DNA from: Alnus glutinosa
Lineage: Eukaryota; Streptophyta; Magnoliopsida; Fagales; Betulaceae
Reading direction: 5' to 3'
Assembly (NCBI RefSeq): GCF_958979055.1
Contig: NC_084886.1
Span: forward strand, 7,311,154-7,375,153
DNA length: 64,000 nt
Part shown: positions 12,712 through 25,044 of the stretch, one piece after another
Position numbering within the stretch: the first letter of the stretch is position 1
Layout of the letters: every line of letters starts with the position of its first letter
Translations under genes and position numbers: made by a program
The notes under the pieces: generated by a model
Seen by the model: the letters and a program-made list of their open reading frames with translations, nothing else
What the model was told of the DNA's origin: nothing
The model's database searches: none

Positions 12712-12872
12712 TTATTTTTTTACATCACATTGGTGTAAATTAATTCTACACCAATGCATATAGGGTGTAAGACCCATGCATGTGGGTCCCATAAATGTAG
12801 GTTTCACATGCATGTGTCCTACACCCAATATGTCTTGGCATAAACTTGATATAAATCAAAGTGATGTAAAAA
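12712..12872. mobile_element. MITE with inverted ends
   Basis: The left end, ttttttacatcacattgg, mirrors the right end, caaagtgatgtaaaaata. Inside are further inverted pairs: attggtgta with tacaccaat, and catgcatgtgg with cacatgcatg and its flanks. The whole 160 bp could fold into a hairpin. No coding capacity. It is probably a non-autonomous DNA transposon. Confidence 0.6.
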
Positions 12873-12972
12873 TAACACCTCCCCATATCTTTGAGCCGTG
12901 AAGAGGGCATTCCTCAGTATGTTACATCAGCAATTTCAACAATGTGGAGTTCAACGTCTTCAGCATCCGTCT

Positions 12973-13118
12973 AAGTGACACAAAAATTGTCTCCAAGAGA
13001 TAGTTCAATTGGCTGGGATCACGTCTTATGAAGCGGAAGTCATTAATTCAAATCTTTCCTCCCCTCTCTTGTGTTGACACGTAAAAAAAAAAAAAAAAAA
13101 AAGTGACATAGAAATTGT
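12973..13118 (+). mobile_element. Short tRNA-derived SINE with poly(A) and 18-bp target duplication
   Basis: The body, 12991-13100, contains an A-box-like tagttcaattggctgg and, about 45 bp later, a B-box-like aattcaaatct, as expected of an internal pol III promoter. It ends in a 20-base A run. Flanks 12973-12990 and 13101-13118 are the same 18 bases with two differences (aagtgaca, then aaattgt), which is a target site duplication. The body is about 110 bp, short for a plant SINE. It lies in the spacer downstream of COQ4. Confidence 0.72.
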
Positions 13119-13455
13119 TGTGGCAGCTGATTTACCTGTTAATGGACACTTGGAATGAAAATGTCGATCTATTTAAAAATGGTGCATTTGCATGACTTCC
13201 GCATAAAATTACACTGTTTTGTTATACATCTTGTCAGGATCTGTCTCACTCATCAAAGACGCACAATGTTCATTGCTTGATGTGATTTTCTACAACTTTT
13301 TGTGTCTACAAGTTCTCAAGTACTACAACAACAAAACTTAAAAAATCCAGCATGGTGTCTGTTATGTGTAGCCACTGCTGCTCGGAACTGCCCTTTGCTC
13401 CGGTAACATTCCCCCACTTCAAATTCTCGTTCCGCCTCTGTGCTCAGGTAACATT

Positions 13456-15867
13456 TTATTTAGGAGGAACAGGAGCAGGAACTATCCCCCATTTCCTCCG
13501 AACATCCTCCAAATCCTCATGAAAGTTCCGTTCATAGTATAGACACATGAGATCTGTGCTCTGCATGCCAGCCCGGATGGCCCATGGGAAGTAGTGCTGA
13601 AAGAACAAATTCCTTTGCCTTTCACTGAATCTTGCGGTGCCCCCTAAAACAGAAAGCAGGCACATGGGAAGGTGCATTTGCTCAAACTCAATCACCTTGA
13701 GTGCTGACTCGCCAATTAAGTTGGTGGGCAGACCAAAAAGGGTGTGCCAGAAGTCATGCACCTCCCGAGCCCGCATGGCCACATATGCCAGTTCGTCTGT
13801 GTCCATGAACCGCACTAGTGGTCTGTCATCTGGAGAAAAATTCCTAGATGCCATGAAGTTTGAATAGGCAGCACCAAATGTGTTTGGTGGTAGGTCCCTT
13901 ACATGCCCCACTTCGGCAGATATCACTCGTGGTCGCTCCAACAAAACTGCCTGTCATGGAAATACATTAGTCTTACATATGTAACTAAAGCCAGTCTTTG
14001 TGGCCAAACGAGTATTCAGATTCAGATGATGCTAGCAACTTAATGTAAAAAAGGGAGAAATTAGCATTAGCTAACTGGCCAACACAGAAGACTGAAAAGT
14101 GAAAACGTTTATGGAAATGTATCTTTTCCAGGGATGATTTCTGGTTGATCTGCACATTATAGAAAACACAGTTGAGGACAGTTTCACCATGGGTTTCACA
14201 ATAATGGAAAACTCTTATCTCTAAAATTCCTAGCTTTGGGGTCATATATCGTCCATTTATGAGGCAAACAGATTAAAACAACAATCAGTAGTTACAAATG
14301 GCGGAAAAATCCAAAGGTGTCAGAAAGCACAAGTACATTGAATAAATAACTAGACAAAAATTGAAAGATTAACTGGCTGTTGACTAGTTGCTCTTCATGG
14401 CTTTGAGATAGAACAATTTTTGTTAATGGACAAATTTTTATCCAACCAAGGGTTATGCAGTATGTCAGGTTCTTTAATAGGATTTTTTTTTTTTTTTTTT
14501 TTTTTTTGAAAAAAAGAAAAAGAAAAAGGAAAGGGGTTTCATTCCACTGGTAGTGATAAAATTAAAAAAGACGCTTATGGAATACAACAAACTTTTGGTA
14601 GTCAGATTCTGGTTGCGTTGTGAAGTACCTATTAAAAACCAAATAGAAAAATTGAGAGGCTATTTTCCTTTAATGATCATAAACATGTCTTGTCACAAAT
14701 AGCAAGCTTGATTTTAATAGATATTCTATTCCCTTATCAAACACATAATGCAAAAGGGAATTGAAACTGTATTTAGTACTTCTTTTTCTTATAACACAGA
14801 AGTTGTTTCACCAATTTGGCACTTCAACTTCTGACATATATGTTTTGATTCTTTAAAATAACCCAGGTTTCTACAAAAAATAAATTACAAAATTCGTTGA
14901 TGAGATTCTTTTTTTTCTTTTCTTTTTCTTTTTGGTTTTCAGTTTTGATAAGTTACAAGCGATATACATGTTTGTCAACATAGATCCCCAAGAAAAGTAA
15001 GAGATTTTCATACTAGCAATATAAATGTTCATTCACAATGACCTCCAGGCTTTGCAGCCCTCCAACATGTCAAAGCAATGCAATTGCACTAGCACTCGAA
15101 TGTGGTTCTACAAAATAATGTGATTATTTTTTTCTTTATATTCTCTCATTCCCTCAGCAAATGAATGACGAAGGGATCAATCATGGACAGATCAGCATTG
15201 GCATGGTTCATACAGAAGCGTCATAGGGAATGAAATTCTGCAATATAGTGGCACAGAGGGGGGAAAAGGAACTAGTTTCATTGCGACAATTTGCCAAAAA
15301 CACAGAGTAAAAATTTTCCATCTCAACAAGCAAGTATAACAGTAATATGTGGGCAATACTGGCATGTGTCAAAATGTAGCAGCAAGCAAATTTCTATACA
15401 ACATGTTGTCATCAAAATGAACACAAAAACTGGTTAAACCGAACAAAGCTTTGGTGCCCAACAGGCAACAACAATTCATTGTCACATCATCAGAAACATA
15501 AAAACAGGCTACTTAGGCTGTTAGGCAGCAAGAAAACAATGGCACAACTACAAATACCAGAACAATCAACATTTACATTTATAACCAGCAGGCCATCCAA
15601 TCAGTTCAATGTCATGTTAATCAGCAAATTAAGATATATCATAAAAAAACTAGTAGGTGTGGAGAGTAGACTCACTCTGCCTTCTGGGCTCCTCTTCATC
15701 CTTTCAAGAACTCTTTCAAAAGCAGGCTTTCCAGTAGTCTCCCCAAGGGCTGCTATCAGATCCGCTCTTCGCGGGTTTAACAATGCACCAACTGCCGAAC
15801 CCACTGCAACAGCTGCCTGCTGCCACCGGTTAAGCCGGATGCGACCACCTTCTATCATCCTAACCAT
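13456..15867 (-). CDS. COQ4: Ubiquinone biosynthesis protein COQ4 homolog, mitochondrial
   Basis: Two coding exons on the minus strand, 15867-15676 and 13950-13456, join in phase to 228 residues, close to the roughly 226 I recall for Arabidopsis. COQ4 sits on the matrix side of the inner mitochondrial membrane in the coenzyme Q synthesis complex and has been linked to removal of the C1 carboxyl of the ring precursor. The metal-binding signature HDxxH-x11-E is intact as His129, Asp130, His133 and Glu145 (context [14 protein letters not shown]). The C-terminus ends [10 protein letters not shown]. The start at 15867 gives MVRMIEGG; Met4 could serve instead. A donor on the minus strand near 16405/16404 and an acceptor just before the start suggest a non-coding first exon. 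I see no clear cleavable presequence. Confidence 0.95.
13951..15675 (-). other. COQ4 intron
   Basis: This 1.7 kb intron has only short shadow reading frames. It contains a T23-type homopolymer near 14487-14508 followed by an A-rich stretch. I recognise no transposon in it. Confidence 0.55.
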
Positions 15868-16797
15868 CCTCTCTCACTGTCAAATTCTAACCAGTCGGGA
15901 AAAAAAAAATAAAAAAATAAAAAAATAAAATCAGTGGCCCAATAAAATGAATATACAGAAACAACACAGAAAAAAAAAATAGAATTCAAAGCCGCAACAA
16001 GATTGGACAAACTTAAACTCCATCAAGCATTTTAACAAACACATTTCGTGCGAAAAAAAAATAAAATTGAACAAGATAAACATAAAGTTCCATTTGGAAA
16101 ATATACAAAGGCAAGCACGACATAAAATCCTCATGCTGTTAATAGCAACAACAGCTAGAATTATACTGTAATTTTCCCAAAAAGTACTAAATACATTAAA
16201 TGGACCCAAGAAGAATGCAAAAAATTCATGATAATAACAGTCTAGGATCCATTCGGTTGCAGATAAATGGCAAGAAAGGATGAGAAAAGTTGAAATTTTA
16301 CATTAAGGTTGAATTGGCCGGAAGTAAGAGTTTCGAAACTTTCTCTTCTTTTCGTCCATTTTCTATGCAACCAAACAGAGAGCTAAAGTAAGATTTGCTA
16401 TTTACCTGTCGTTGGCGGAATAAACAAACACGAACTACGCTTTTGATAGCTGAGATACGTTATTTGGCAACTCTTAAAATAATCAATGGTGAAATGCAGT
16501 GACACGCCATTTCACACATCAGCGGAATTTTATGAAATCAATCCCACGTGTCAAGCTTAGCACGTTAGCCCCAAACATGCGAAGTGAGCCCAAGGAGCAC
16601 GTGAATTTTTTTATTATGAAAATCAAGAAACGAATAAAAATCTCTTAAAAGGGAAAACGAAAGAACAAAACAAACTTTAGGGACTAAAAAAGAAGAAGAT
16701 GAAGCTTTTCCAAAACATGTGGGAGAAGGTCCAAAAAGAGAAGAATAAATGCGAATGCAGCAAGAGTGCGGCCTAGCCCGCGAGACCCGGGAATAGA
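15868..16797. promoter_or_regulatory. Divergent spacer between COQ4 and the SIK1-like locus
   Basis: COQ4 runs left and the kinase locus runs right, so this 930 bp must hold both promoters. A probable COQ4 leader exon lies around 16405-16480. An acgtg core word (cccacgtgtc) occurs near 16543 and another (gcacgtgaa) near 16597; both resemble G-box-like sites. No coding sequence is supported. Confidence 0.45.
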
Positions 16798-17040
16798 ATG
16801 AGCGGTGGTGATGATGACGATGACGATGACGATGAGGGTGATGGTGATGGCGAGGTGTTTTCGACGTTTGTGGTGAGGTCTACGGTGAGGCCGAACGAGA
16901 GGGAGTCGGTGAGCGTTAAAGGGATGGGGGATTCGACGATGGGGCTCGCCGTGGCGAGTATGCAAGCGGTAGGGGAGTTAGGGTTTGGGAAGCAGTGGAA
17001 GGCGAGCGGGTCGTCGCAGGGCGGCGGCGAGGAGGGTCTG

Positions 17041-17139
17041 TAACAGATATATTAGTAATAGGCCACTAAGTAATAGACCATTAACTAATAAGGCCCCAGG
17101 CCCATTAACTACTAAGGTGGCCCATTACTAATATATCGG
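17041..17139. mobile_element. Palindromic MITE-like insertion in kinase exon 1
   Basis: Arms 17046-17066 and 17117-17137 are inverted copies matching at 20 of 21 positions (core gatatattagtaat). They are separated by 50 bp holding two copies of cattaacta. The reading frame before it (ending GGGEEG) and after it (MSSSSIPESV) is the same, so the insertion length is a multiple of three, but it adds at least seven in-frame stops. I could not define a target duplication. It has no good splice borders that would remove it in frame. Confidence 0.7.
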
Positions 17140-18144
17140 CATCCCATGATGACGAAGATGTCATCGAGTTCGATTCCGGAGAGTGTTACCCAGGAAGATC
17201 CTACTACTAAGTACGAATTGCTCAATGAGCTTGGTAGGTGTTGTAAAGTTTGAGTTTAATCCTTATTGGATATTGGATGAGAGTTTTCGTAGGTTTTGGT
17301 ATTTACGGTATTTAATTCTGCTATTTTGATGCGTATTTTCATGAATAATTGGAGTCGATTGTGGGATTGTGTTGCATTTAGTTGATTTAGGGGAGTTTTG
17401 TGTGGTTATGTTATTGTGCTGAGTGAGGTTGCTTTTGGGGATTGCAGGGAAAGGTTCATATGGGCCTGTTTACAAAGCTAGGGATATAAAAACTTCTGAG
17501 CTGGTTGCTATCAAAGTAATATCGTTATGTGAAGGGGTGTGTTTCCTTTTGCCTTTTCTTGCGTTTCTTTTTTCTCTTGGTTTGAATTTGAACTTTTTGA
17601 AGTGAATTATGATGTTTTCCATGTTTAGGAGGAAGGATATGAAGAAATTTGTGGTGAGATTGAGATGTTACAGCAATGTAGTCATCCAAATGTTGTGCGC
17701 TACCTCGGGAGCTACCAAGGAGAGGAGTATCTTTGGGTAAGAAACAAAGAGTTTGATCGATTTATTTGTGAAACAAATTGCTTCGATTTTTTTTAGTTTG
17801 GGATTAGTATTTTGAATATCTTGGCAGATAGTGATGGAATACTGTGGGGGTGGAAGTGTTGCTGACTTGATGAACGTTACCGAGGAGCCTTTGGAGGAGT
17901 ATCAAATAGCATATATCTGTAGGGAGGCATTGAAGGTATGGTTGACTCTGACTTGTTTGAAGTTGGAATAATTATTGAGAATAAACAATTTAAAATATTA
18001 TGCCTACAGAAAACTGTGCTAAGTTTTGTGCATGAGAATTGAGAACTTTAAGTCTGACTATCCTTGGCTTCTATGTGCTTTATACTTAATATGTTGTTTG
18101 AACCTTTTGTTTTAATTATTTATTCATATTCTTATTATATGTAG

Positions 18145-18240
<96 letters not shown>

Positions 18241-18477
18241 TAAACCTCATATACTATTATCCAACTTCATGTCTATTTACTTGGAACAAAGAGTCGTGAC
18301 ATTGTGATTCACGAAACCTAAGTTTCATTCTTGTTTGATGTTTGTTGACACTTTTGTTTTATTATACATGAAAACCTTGTTGGCATAGCCAAGTTATTGT
18401 AGCATGTTGCTCTAGGTCTTGTGCTTTTCTCAGTCTAGCATAACGATATAGCCATGGTGTCAATAATCTTTTCTAAG

Positions 18478-18515
18478 CTGGTTGCTATCAAAGTTCATGT
18501 TGTTATGAGGGTTTC
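18478..18515 (+). repeat. Stray copy of kinase exon 2 sequence in intron 5
   Basis: The 19 bases agctggttgctatcaaagt are identical to exon 2 (around 17500), and the following gttatg-agg words also match with gaps. The fragment has no splice borders. It looks like a small ectopic duplication of exon 2. Confidence 0.5.
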
Positions 18516-18699
18516 TAAATTTTATTCTATCTATGGTCTTTTCTGATCCCTTCTTTTGTTGAGTACTGTATTCATTTCAATCATGTCATCTGACCTAAAG
18601 AAGACACACACATGAAAAAACTATTCAGATGGTAAAAGATTTATACATTTATGTGATTACCTATACCTATAAAGCGATGCAAAGGGCGAGACATGAATT

Positions 18700-18965
18700 T
18701 TATTTTAATTTATTTAGGTCTTATTAGTTAACTGGGTTATTAGTATTTAGTTTATGTTTTATTTAATTTTCAAGAGGCAAAGATATTTTTGGTAATTCAA
18801 TAAATGAGTGTTGCCCTAGATTGTTTTGGATAGGTCAATAAATGGGCGTTGGCGTATATTGTTTTTGGCAAATGGGCTTTCTCCTAGATTTAGGCTTAGG
18901 CTTTAGTCAGTGAATATATTTCAGTGTGATTTGTACTCCTAAGGAGGCAGACTTTGATGGAATAA
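18700..18965. mobile_element. Possible LTR fragment in kinase intron 5
   Basis: The stretch has an internal near-repeat (tcaataaatgagtgttg and tcaataaatgggcgttgg) and a tail of the type found at plant LTR ends (gctttagtcagtgaatatat and gtgatttgtactcc). No coding sequence or partner LTR is visible, so the call is tentative. Confidence 0.25.
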
Positions 18966-19777
18966 AAACGTGAATTGATTCTCCTATTTGTCATAAATTT
19001 ACCGTGTATTTTTTGTGATTATTGATTGTCCTGCATCATAAAGATATTGTACTATTGCATATTACTTGTCCAAATACCCGTGTGCAATCTCGGAACCTTG
19101 TCACTGTGTCCTAAGTTTGACAAGTCAGACACTTAGACACATGCCTACACCCAACACTTATAGATAAACATATAGAACGGGAAATTAAGTATTCTTGTTT
19201 GGATGGAAGATTTGGATGAGCAAGTGATGGTAAACACAGAGATGAGTAAGAGAGAATGAAAAGGATTTGGAAAGAATTGGATGGGGAACAATTTTTTTTA
19301 TAGAAAAATTTGCCTTTTTGCTATTTCAAAATTAGACTGGAAATTAAGTTTTCTTATGCAAATGCCTATAAAATGAGCTTCTTGATCTATTTTGGTTTTA
19401 AATATTAGAACTTAAATTTAAATGTTGCTTTTGCTTTTTGGAGCACACTGATTCATAATTCGGACAAATTTTGAAATATGAGCAGGTGATTTTGGGGTTG
19501 CAGCGCAGCTCACAAGAACCATGTCGAAGCGCAACTCGGTACAATATTTGTTTGGCTTAAATGTAGATAGTGTTGCTGACTCAACTATTTTATTTTATGT
19601 TCTTTTTCTTTTTCCCCCTGCGACACTACCTTTAAACTTTTGCTCTATGGGCCAGAAGTTGCCAGTAGTTTACTTGTGGATCCTTGGTGATGCTTAGATG
19701 ATTTGGCATCCCTAGATTAAGAGACTTAGATAAATGTATAGGCAAGGTTCTATGATAAACATGAGCACTGGTTTATG

Positions 19778-20968
19778 GGTCCCCAATTAAGCCACATATA
19801 CTCACTCTCTCCCCGTCACTGTCCAGGTCGGCGAAGTAAAAGTAAAAGTAGAAAAAAAGAATAAAGTTAAATCGTCTCAATAGTCGATTTCATCAGACAC
19901 AATCCAGAAAAATTGCAAATCGTGGTTGAGGAAATTTTCTGATATTTTTCCTTCGACAATGAACCGCTTTTGAGGTCTGTCATTCTGATTTGCCCCAACT
20001 AATGTGCCATAAACTGGTCGGTTTATAGCATTAGCTGTCTCGGCGAGATTAAATTTTTAACATGACTCGGTTTGGTTCTTGGGAAACCAACTTTTCTTTG
20101 ATCACATTTAGTTCTGTAGGGTCGTTTAAAAATTTCATTTCTTTAGGTTTTTTGGTTTCTCTTATGCAAGTGTATGCTCTCACTTTCAAAATGCTCTTTC
20201 AATCTCTCGGTCTTTTTTCCTCGGCCTTTCTTCTCCCTTTATCTCTATCACCGTCCTATTCTCATAGTCAATGAACATCCCTCTTTATGCCTACATTGTA
20301 CTCCACCTCTAGTTCCAAGCGACTCGAGCGGTTTTCTAATTAGATCGGTATGAATGGGAAAATGCTCAGATTAGATTAGATCTTTGCACACCAAAGAAGA
20401 AAAGCTTCAAACTGCCCTCGAGCACTTGGAGAATACTTTTCAACAAAATGTTTAAGCCTATAAAGAGATTACAAAGGATTTTTTTTTTTTTGGGGTCATT
20501 TTAACCTACTCCTTTCCTAGACTTTTGTTTTTGTTTTTTTGTTTTTGTTTTTTGTGTTGTTTGTTTCTGTAAATTTTGAAAAGATTGACCTGTTTACAAT
20601 AAATCAAAATCTGTAGAACTCAATGGCTATGTTCGGTTCCAAACAAAATGGCATGAAAAGTCACAAACATCTATGTGATTTCTCAACAAACAGACATAGA
20701 ATAGTGAAATCGACGATTCTTGAGGGTAGTTCAAGCACTTGGAGAAAACTTTTCAACAAATAGAGAAGAGCGAAAAGTCAAACTTTTCTGTTGAAGGAAA
20801 AATATCAGAAAATTTCCTCAACTGCGATTTGGAATTTTCTGGGTTGCATATGATGAAATCAATGATGAATGATGGGGTTGCACAATTTAACCTTTTTTTC
20901 TTTTCTTTTTTTTTTGACCTGGAGAGTGATGTGGAGAGAGTTAGTATATGTGGCTTAATATTGGTGAC
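19778..20968. mobile_element. Non-autonomous DNA transposon with ~180-bp terminal inverted repeats
   Basis: Left arm 19778-19957 and right arm 20790-20968 align as inverted copies over their whole length. Both contain taagccacatatact, then a tccaggtc word, then gttgaggaaattttctgat. The interior also has a direct repeat (agcacttggagaa...cttttcaacaaa) at about 20419 and 20731. Long arms and no coding sequence suggest a Mutator-like or foldback element. I found no clear 9-bp target duplication. It sits in kinase intron 6. Confidence 0.72.
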
Positions 20969-21072
20969 TTGTCAAATGTCAAGTCCAAAGTGTATTTTTG
21001 ACGCTGACTAAGCAAACCGGACACGTGTTGTTATATATTTAGTGGTGATTGTATACGAGGGTTTTGCCCTTT

Positions 21073-21106
<34 letters not shown>

Positions 21107-21359
21107 TGTAAAATTATTATTATTAATAAAAAAAAAATGGTGCTGATATGTCAAGTTAACGGATTCTGTTAACTTATATGACAGTAAGGACCAATTTTTT
21201 TGGCTTACCCTTGGAAGCAATTAATCACTTTTAAACCTTAGGAAACTATTTGTCGCAAGCCCAAATCAAAGGGACCAAAAATGCATTTTTTCCCAAATAT
21301 AATTATACTATACAATTCAAGTAAACAGTGACAAACTGAATAGGGTGACATCTACAACA

Positions 21360-22930
21360 ACAGATGAATTGTAATAAAAATATATTAAAAAAGCGTAAGG
21401 CACCCCTAAGTACACATGTAGTATACACAGGACTAGCCCAAAAAAGAAAGAAAGCCAACAAACCTGCTAGACCCTAAAACCCAAGAGGCACTCAACACTA
21501 CATCATGTGAGCCTTCCCTTTCCAACGCCAAGAGGGTGCGCTTGCATCGTCGTAGTTCATGGAGCTTTTCAAGTTCAATAGCTTCCTCATACCTTTGGTC
21601 TTTTGGCGTACAACCATAGTTTTCCGATGAAACTCCTCATCAATGGCATTTAGGACTACCAAGGATGGATCCTCGCCGTTATCACCATCCAATGCCCAAT
21701 CCAAGGGCATTTCAGGATGTAAAACACCCAAAGGGTAAGGGGATTCTGAAAAAGTCCATTAAGCCTTACTCTTCCACAAAAGACACCTTTAAGGAAAGAG
21801 GTTTGCTCAAGACTTATAATGCCCACAACCAAAGTATACCTTGGCAATGTGGGACTCTTAATAGATTCTCTATCCTCTCCATGCCAAAACTCGTTGCCCT
21901 GATCCCACACTATGCTCTTCCCATTCAGGCCAAAGCCTACTGGCCACTTTGAGACTGGAGCAGACCATTAAACCTGGAATCCTCATCCTTTTCAACGTTA
22001 GGAGAGCCGCAACCACCCAAAAGGGAAGGAGTCCCTTCCACCCCAACTTCCTTAGCAACAAGAGTCGATGACGACGCGATTGACACTTTAGGCGAGAGAG
22101 TGGGTTGCATTGACCGATTGAGAAACCCCCTCTGAAGAAATCTCCTTCCTAGAGAAGATTGCTTAACAACAGCCTTCATGGAAATTGCCTTATTGGGATC
22201 CTCCACCTTAGAGCGCTGCAAAGACTTGGTCTCGCCGACAATATCTGTCCTCATTGCACATGACTCAAATATGAAAACCACTTTCGATGTTACCATTGGT
22301 ATCTATCAAAGTTGCCCTCCATGAAAAGTAAGTCAACTTTGTTAAGATGCCATTATTGCCAGCCAACTTTGTAGGGACATCAGACTGCTCCAATTAACAA
22401 ATGTCACATAGAAGTTTTTGATTGAAGAGTCCCCATATGAAGAAAGCTCTTTCTATGTATCTTGACAAATTGGCCAATACAGGAGCTGTTTGATATTTCA
22501 AGTTCAGTCTCGCAGGCTTTGACGGAACAATTGACTCTGAGAAAGTCACTTACCTCTATCTAGAAAATATTGTTGTTGTGACATTACCATTAACAAGCTG
22601 AAGATACATTTGGAAAAGTGATAGAAAAGAAACCTATCATATGACCTAACCAGCCAAAGATTGAAAGTCTTGATATGATCTGAAAGAAATTTATTTGTAA
22701 ATATACTTTTAACTTAAAGGATCTTGGAGGCTCATCCTCCTCTGAAGTCCCCATATTTACTTGCCATAAGTTAAAAGAAAAAAAATAAAAAAATTTAAAC
22801 TTTTTTGTTTTAGCAAAAGTCAGAAGGTGGTGAAAATTCAATACTTTTCCTCCACATGGAGTACAGAACCAAAGAAGATATTTGAAACCTTTAGAGGTAC
22901 CTTGATAAGACACTGCTTTTGAAGCCTCTC
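21360..22930 (-). mobile_element. Decayed LINE, ORF1 region joined to LINE 3' end, ORF2 missing
   Basis: Minus-strand fragments at 22913-22590, 22296-21937 and 21731-21498 resemble the ORF1 (gag-like) part of plant LINEs in several broken frames. Directly after them, on the minus strand, comes a typical LINE tail (gtgtatactacatgtgtact, then cttttttaatatatttt). The endonuclease and reverse transcriptase of ORF2 are absent, so the copy is internally deleted. It lies antisense in kinase intron 6. Confidence 0.5.
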
Positions 22931-24992
22931 CAGTCTTGGGGAGTTTCTAGCTGGAAAAAGATTTTTCTTTTATTTTATTTTTTTAAAATTTAAAATTTAA
23001 AACTTTATTTAAAATTTTTATGGTGACTGTTATCTTCCTAACAGAAGCTGACATTTAAGTCAATGACAGTAATTGATGAAGAAATATTATCAGTGTAACC
23101 ATCCCATCTTTGGATAAGTAATCTGATTTTTCAAAAGCCGCCATTTATTAAATATATCTAATATTTGTTCCCACTTTTGTTCCACTGAAGGACTTAATGA
23201 TTTGCATCTATCTTAACATTTTACTGTTGGTATTCTTATTCTTTTTTTCTTCTTAATGTTTTTCAACTGTTGCAAAATGATAGGTTCCTTGGTGGTTATT
23301 GCCACTATTTTAATCTCAGCACTGTGACTTTTGGTGATAATTTATTTGCGCTTGATACCTGAAAATTCTTTTTGATTATCTTTTATCTTTTTCTCAGTTC
23401 ATTGGCACTCCACACTGGATGGCTCCAAAAGTAATTCAAGAAAGTCGCTACGATGGAAAGGTTCATATGCTTGACTTTAATTTTCTTTTGAGCCTCTCTA
23501 CTAATATCTGCCCACTATCCTGCCTTCTCTCTCTCAGGGATTACTTACCTTTTTAACAAAATGTTGAAACACCTTCAAAGATAGTGAAAATTTATTAAAG
23601 CTCCTTGGGTGCCACAGAGAAATCATACTAGAAACAAAAGCAAAATTTGCATTGTTAGCCGCCACATAAATATAAAAGTTGATATGTATTATTGAAAGCA
23701 GGAAGGCAATTGCTTTTTGAGGAAAGAGTTCTGTTATTTATTTTTAATCAAGCAACACATACCTATTGTTGCATGTAATTTTTGGGTGCCATTACAAGCG
23801 TTTTTCCCGTGATTCAATATTTTACCCTAGTGGCGAGTAAAAAAAAAATTGTACTTATTGTAAAAGTGGAGCATCTGGATAGCACTCAAAAAAGAAAAAA
23901 AGAAATTATGAAATTCTTACACATGCAAAAGCAGTGGAAAAAAATTAGTAAATCCTAATTTGCATGAGAGCTTGTAAAAAACATTAAAAAACTATTTAAT
24001 ATCAGAATGGGTTCAATTAATTTTATCTCGTGTATGTCTATGGAAAGTCATTGGCTCCATTTGTTAAAATTTTTGTTTCAGACTTTCATTTTCTCTTCTC
24101 AAAACAAAAACATTAACAAACAATCCAAATACAAAACACTCCTAAAAACACAAAAACAGTTTTCACCTTTATGTAACATCAGAATACTTTTTCAAACCAA
24201 AAACAAAAAATTCCCTTCAAAAAAGATGCCTTTACATAAAAAGATGTTATTGCATAGTCATGACGCCAGATGTTGAAAGAATTGTAAAAGAATCTAAAAG
24301 TTGGGATGAGAACGATAGTAATTTAGAATGATGCTCCTTTACTTATTAAAAAAAGAAAAAGAGAAAAGGAAAATGGAAGCTAGGGAAAGTTCCTTTGATT
24401 GAATACTGCACCTTGAATGGTAAACTTATTCAAATTCAGGTGTTTGGTAACATTTTTGGTTTAATTGTTCGCAACTTTTACTGTTTGTGATGTATAATTG
24501 CTCTAATCTACCTTGTGGTCACTCTTAACTTCATGGTACAATTTTATCTTCCTTGGTCCAGGTGGATGTATGGGCTCTTGGTGTGTCTGCAATTGAAATG
24601 GCTGAGGTATATCTTCTAAATGCATATGTTATTCTATGATTGCGTGGAAAAATATGAAAGCTCAGCCATCTTTTAAAGTTTTTACTTATAAGCTGCTTGA
24701 ACGTGGACTTTATTTATTTATTTTGTTGGGGGGGGAGATCTGTTCTGAGTTGCCAAAGTTGTCCTGCTCTAGTTTAGAGGGGGTTCATTTCCCACCTGGT
24801 TGGGAGTTCTGATAAGCCTTAGGAAGTAATTTATGAGTCTTGGGTTGATTAGTGGATTTGCTTCACCATTCAATTTCTAGTATATTTTAAACAAAGAATT
24901 ATGGTATTAGCTCATGTGAGAATTTTTTTTGATTTATTTATTTTTTGCGTTGAATGACATTTTTTTTGTTATTCTTCTGTACATGATATTCA

Positions 24993-25044
24993 CTTAAGTC
25001 ATGTTTCTTGTTATCTCGCTTAAGTCATGTTTCTTGTTATCTCG
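24993..25044 (+). repeat. Perfect 26-bp tandem duplication before kinase exon 9
   Basis: The unit cttaagtcatgtttcttg plus ttatctcg occurs twice in a row at 24993-25018 and 25019-25044. It ends about 30 bp upstream of the exon 9 acceptor at 25076, where branch point and pyrimidine tract are expected. Confidence 0.85.

Noticed and set aside
17036-17168. A cryptic intron removing the palindromic stops in kinase exon 1
   Set aside because: The only in-frame combination (17040-17168) uses a weak donor and an acceptor without a pyrimidine tract, and other lesions downstream remain.
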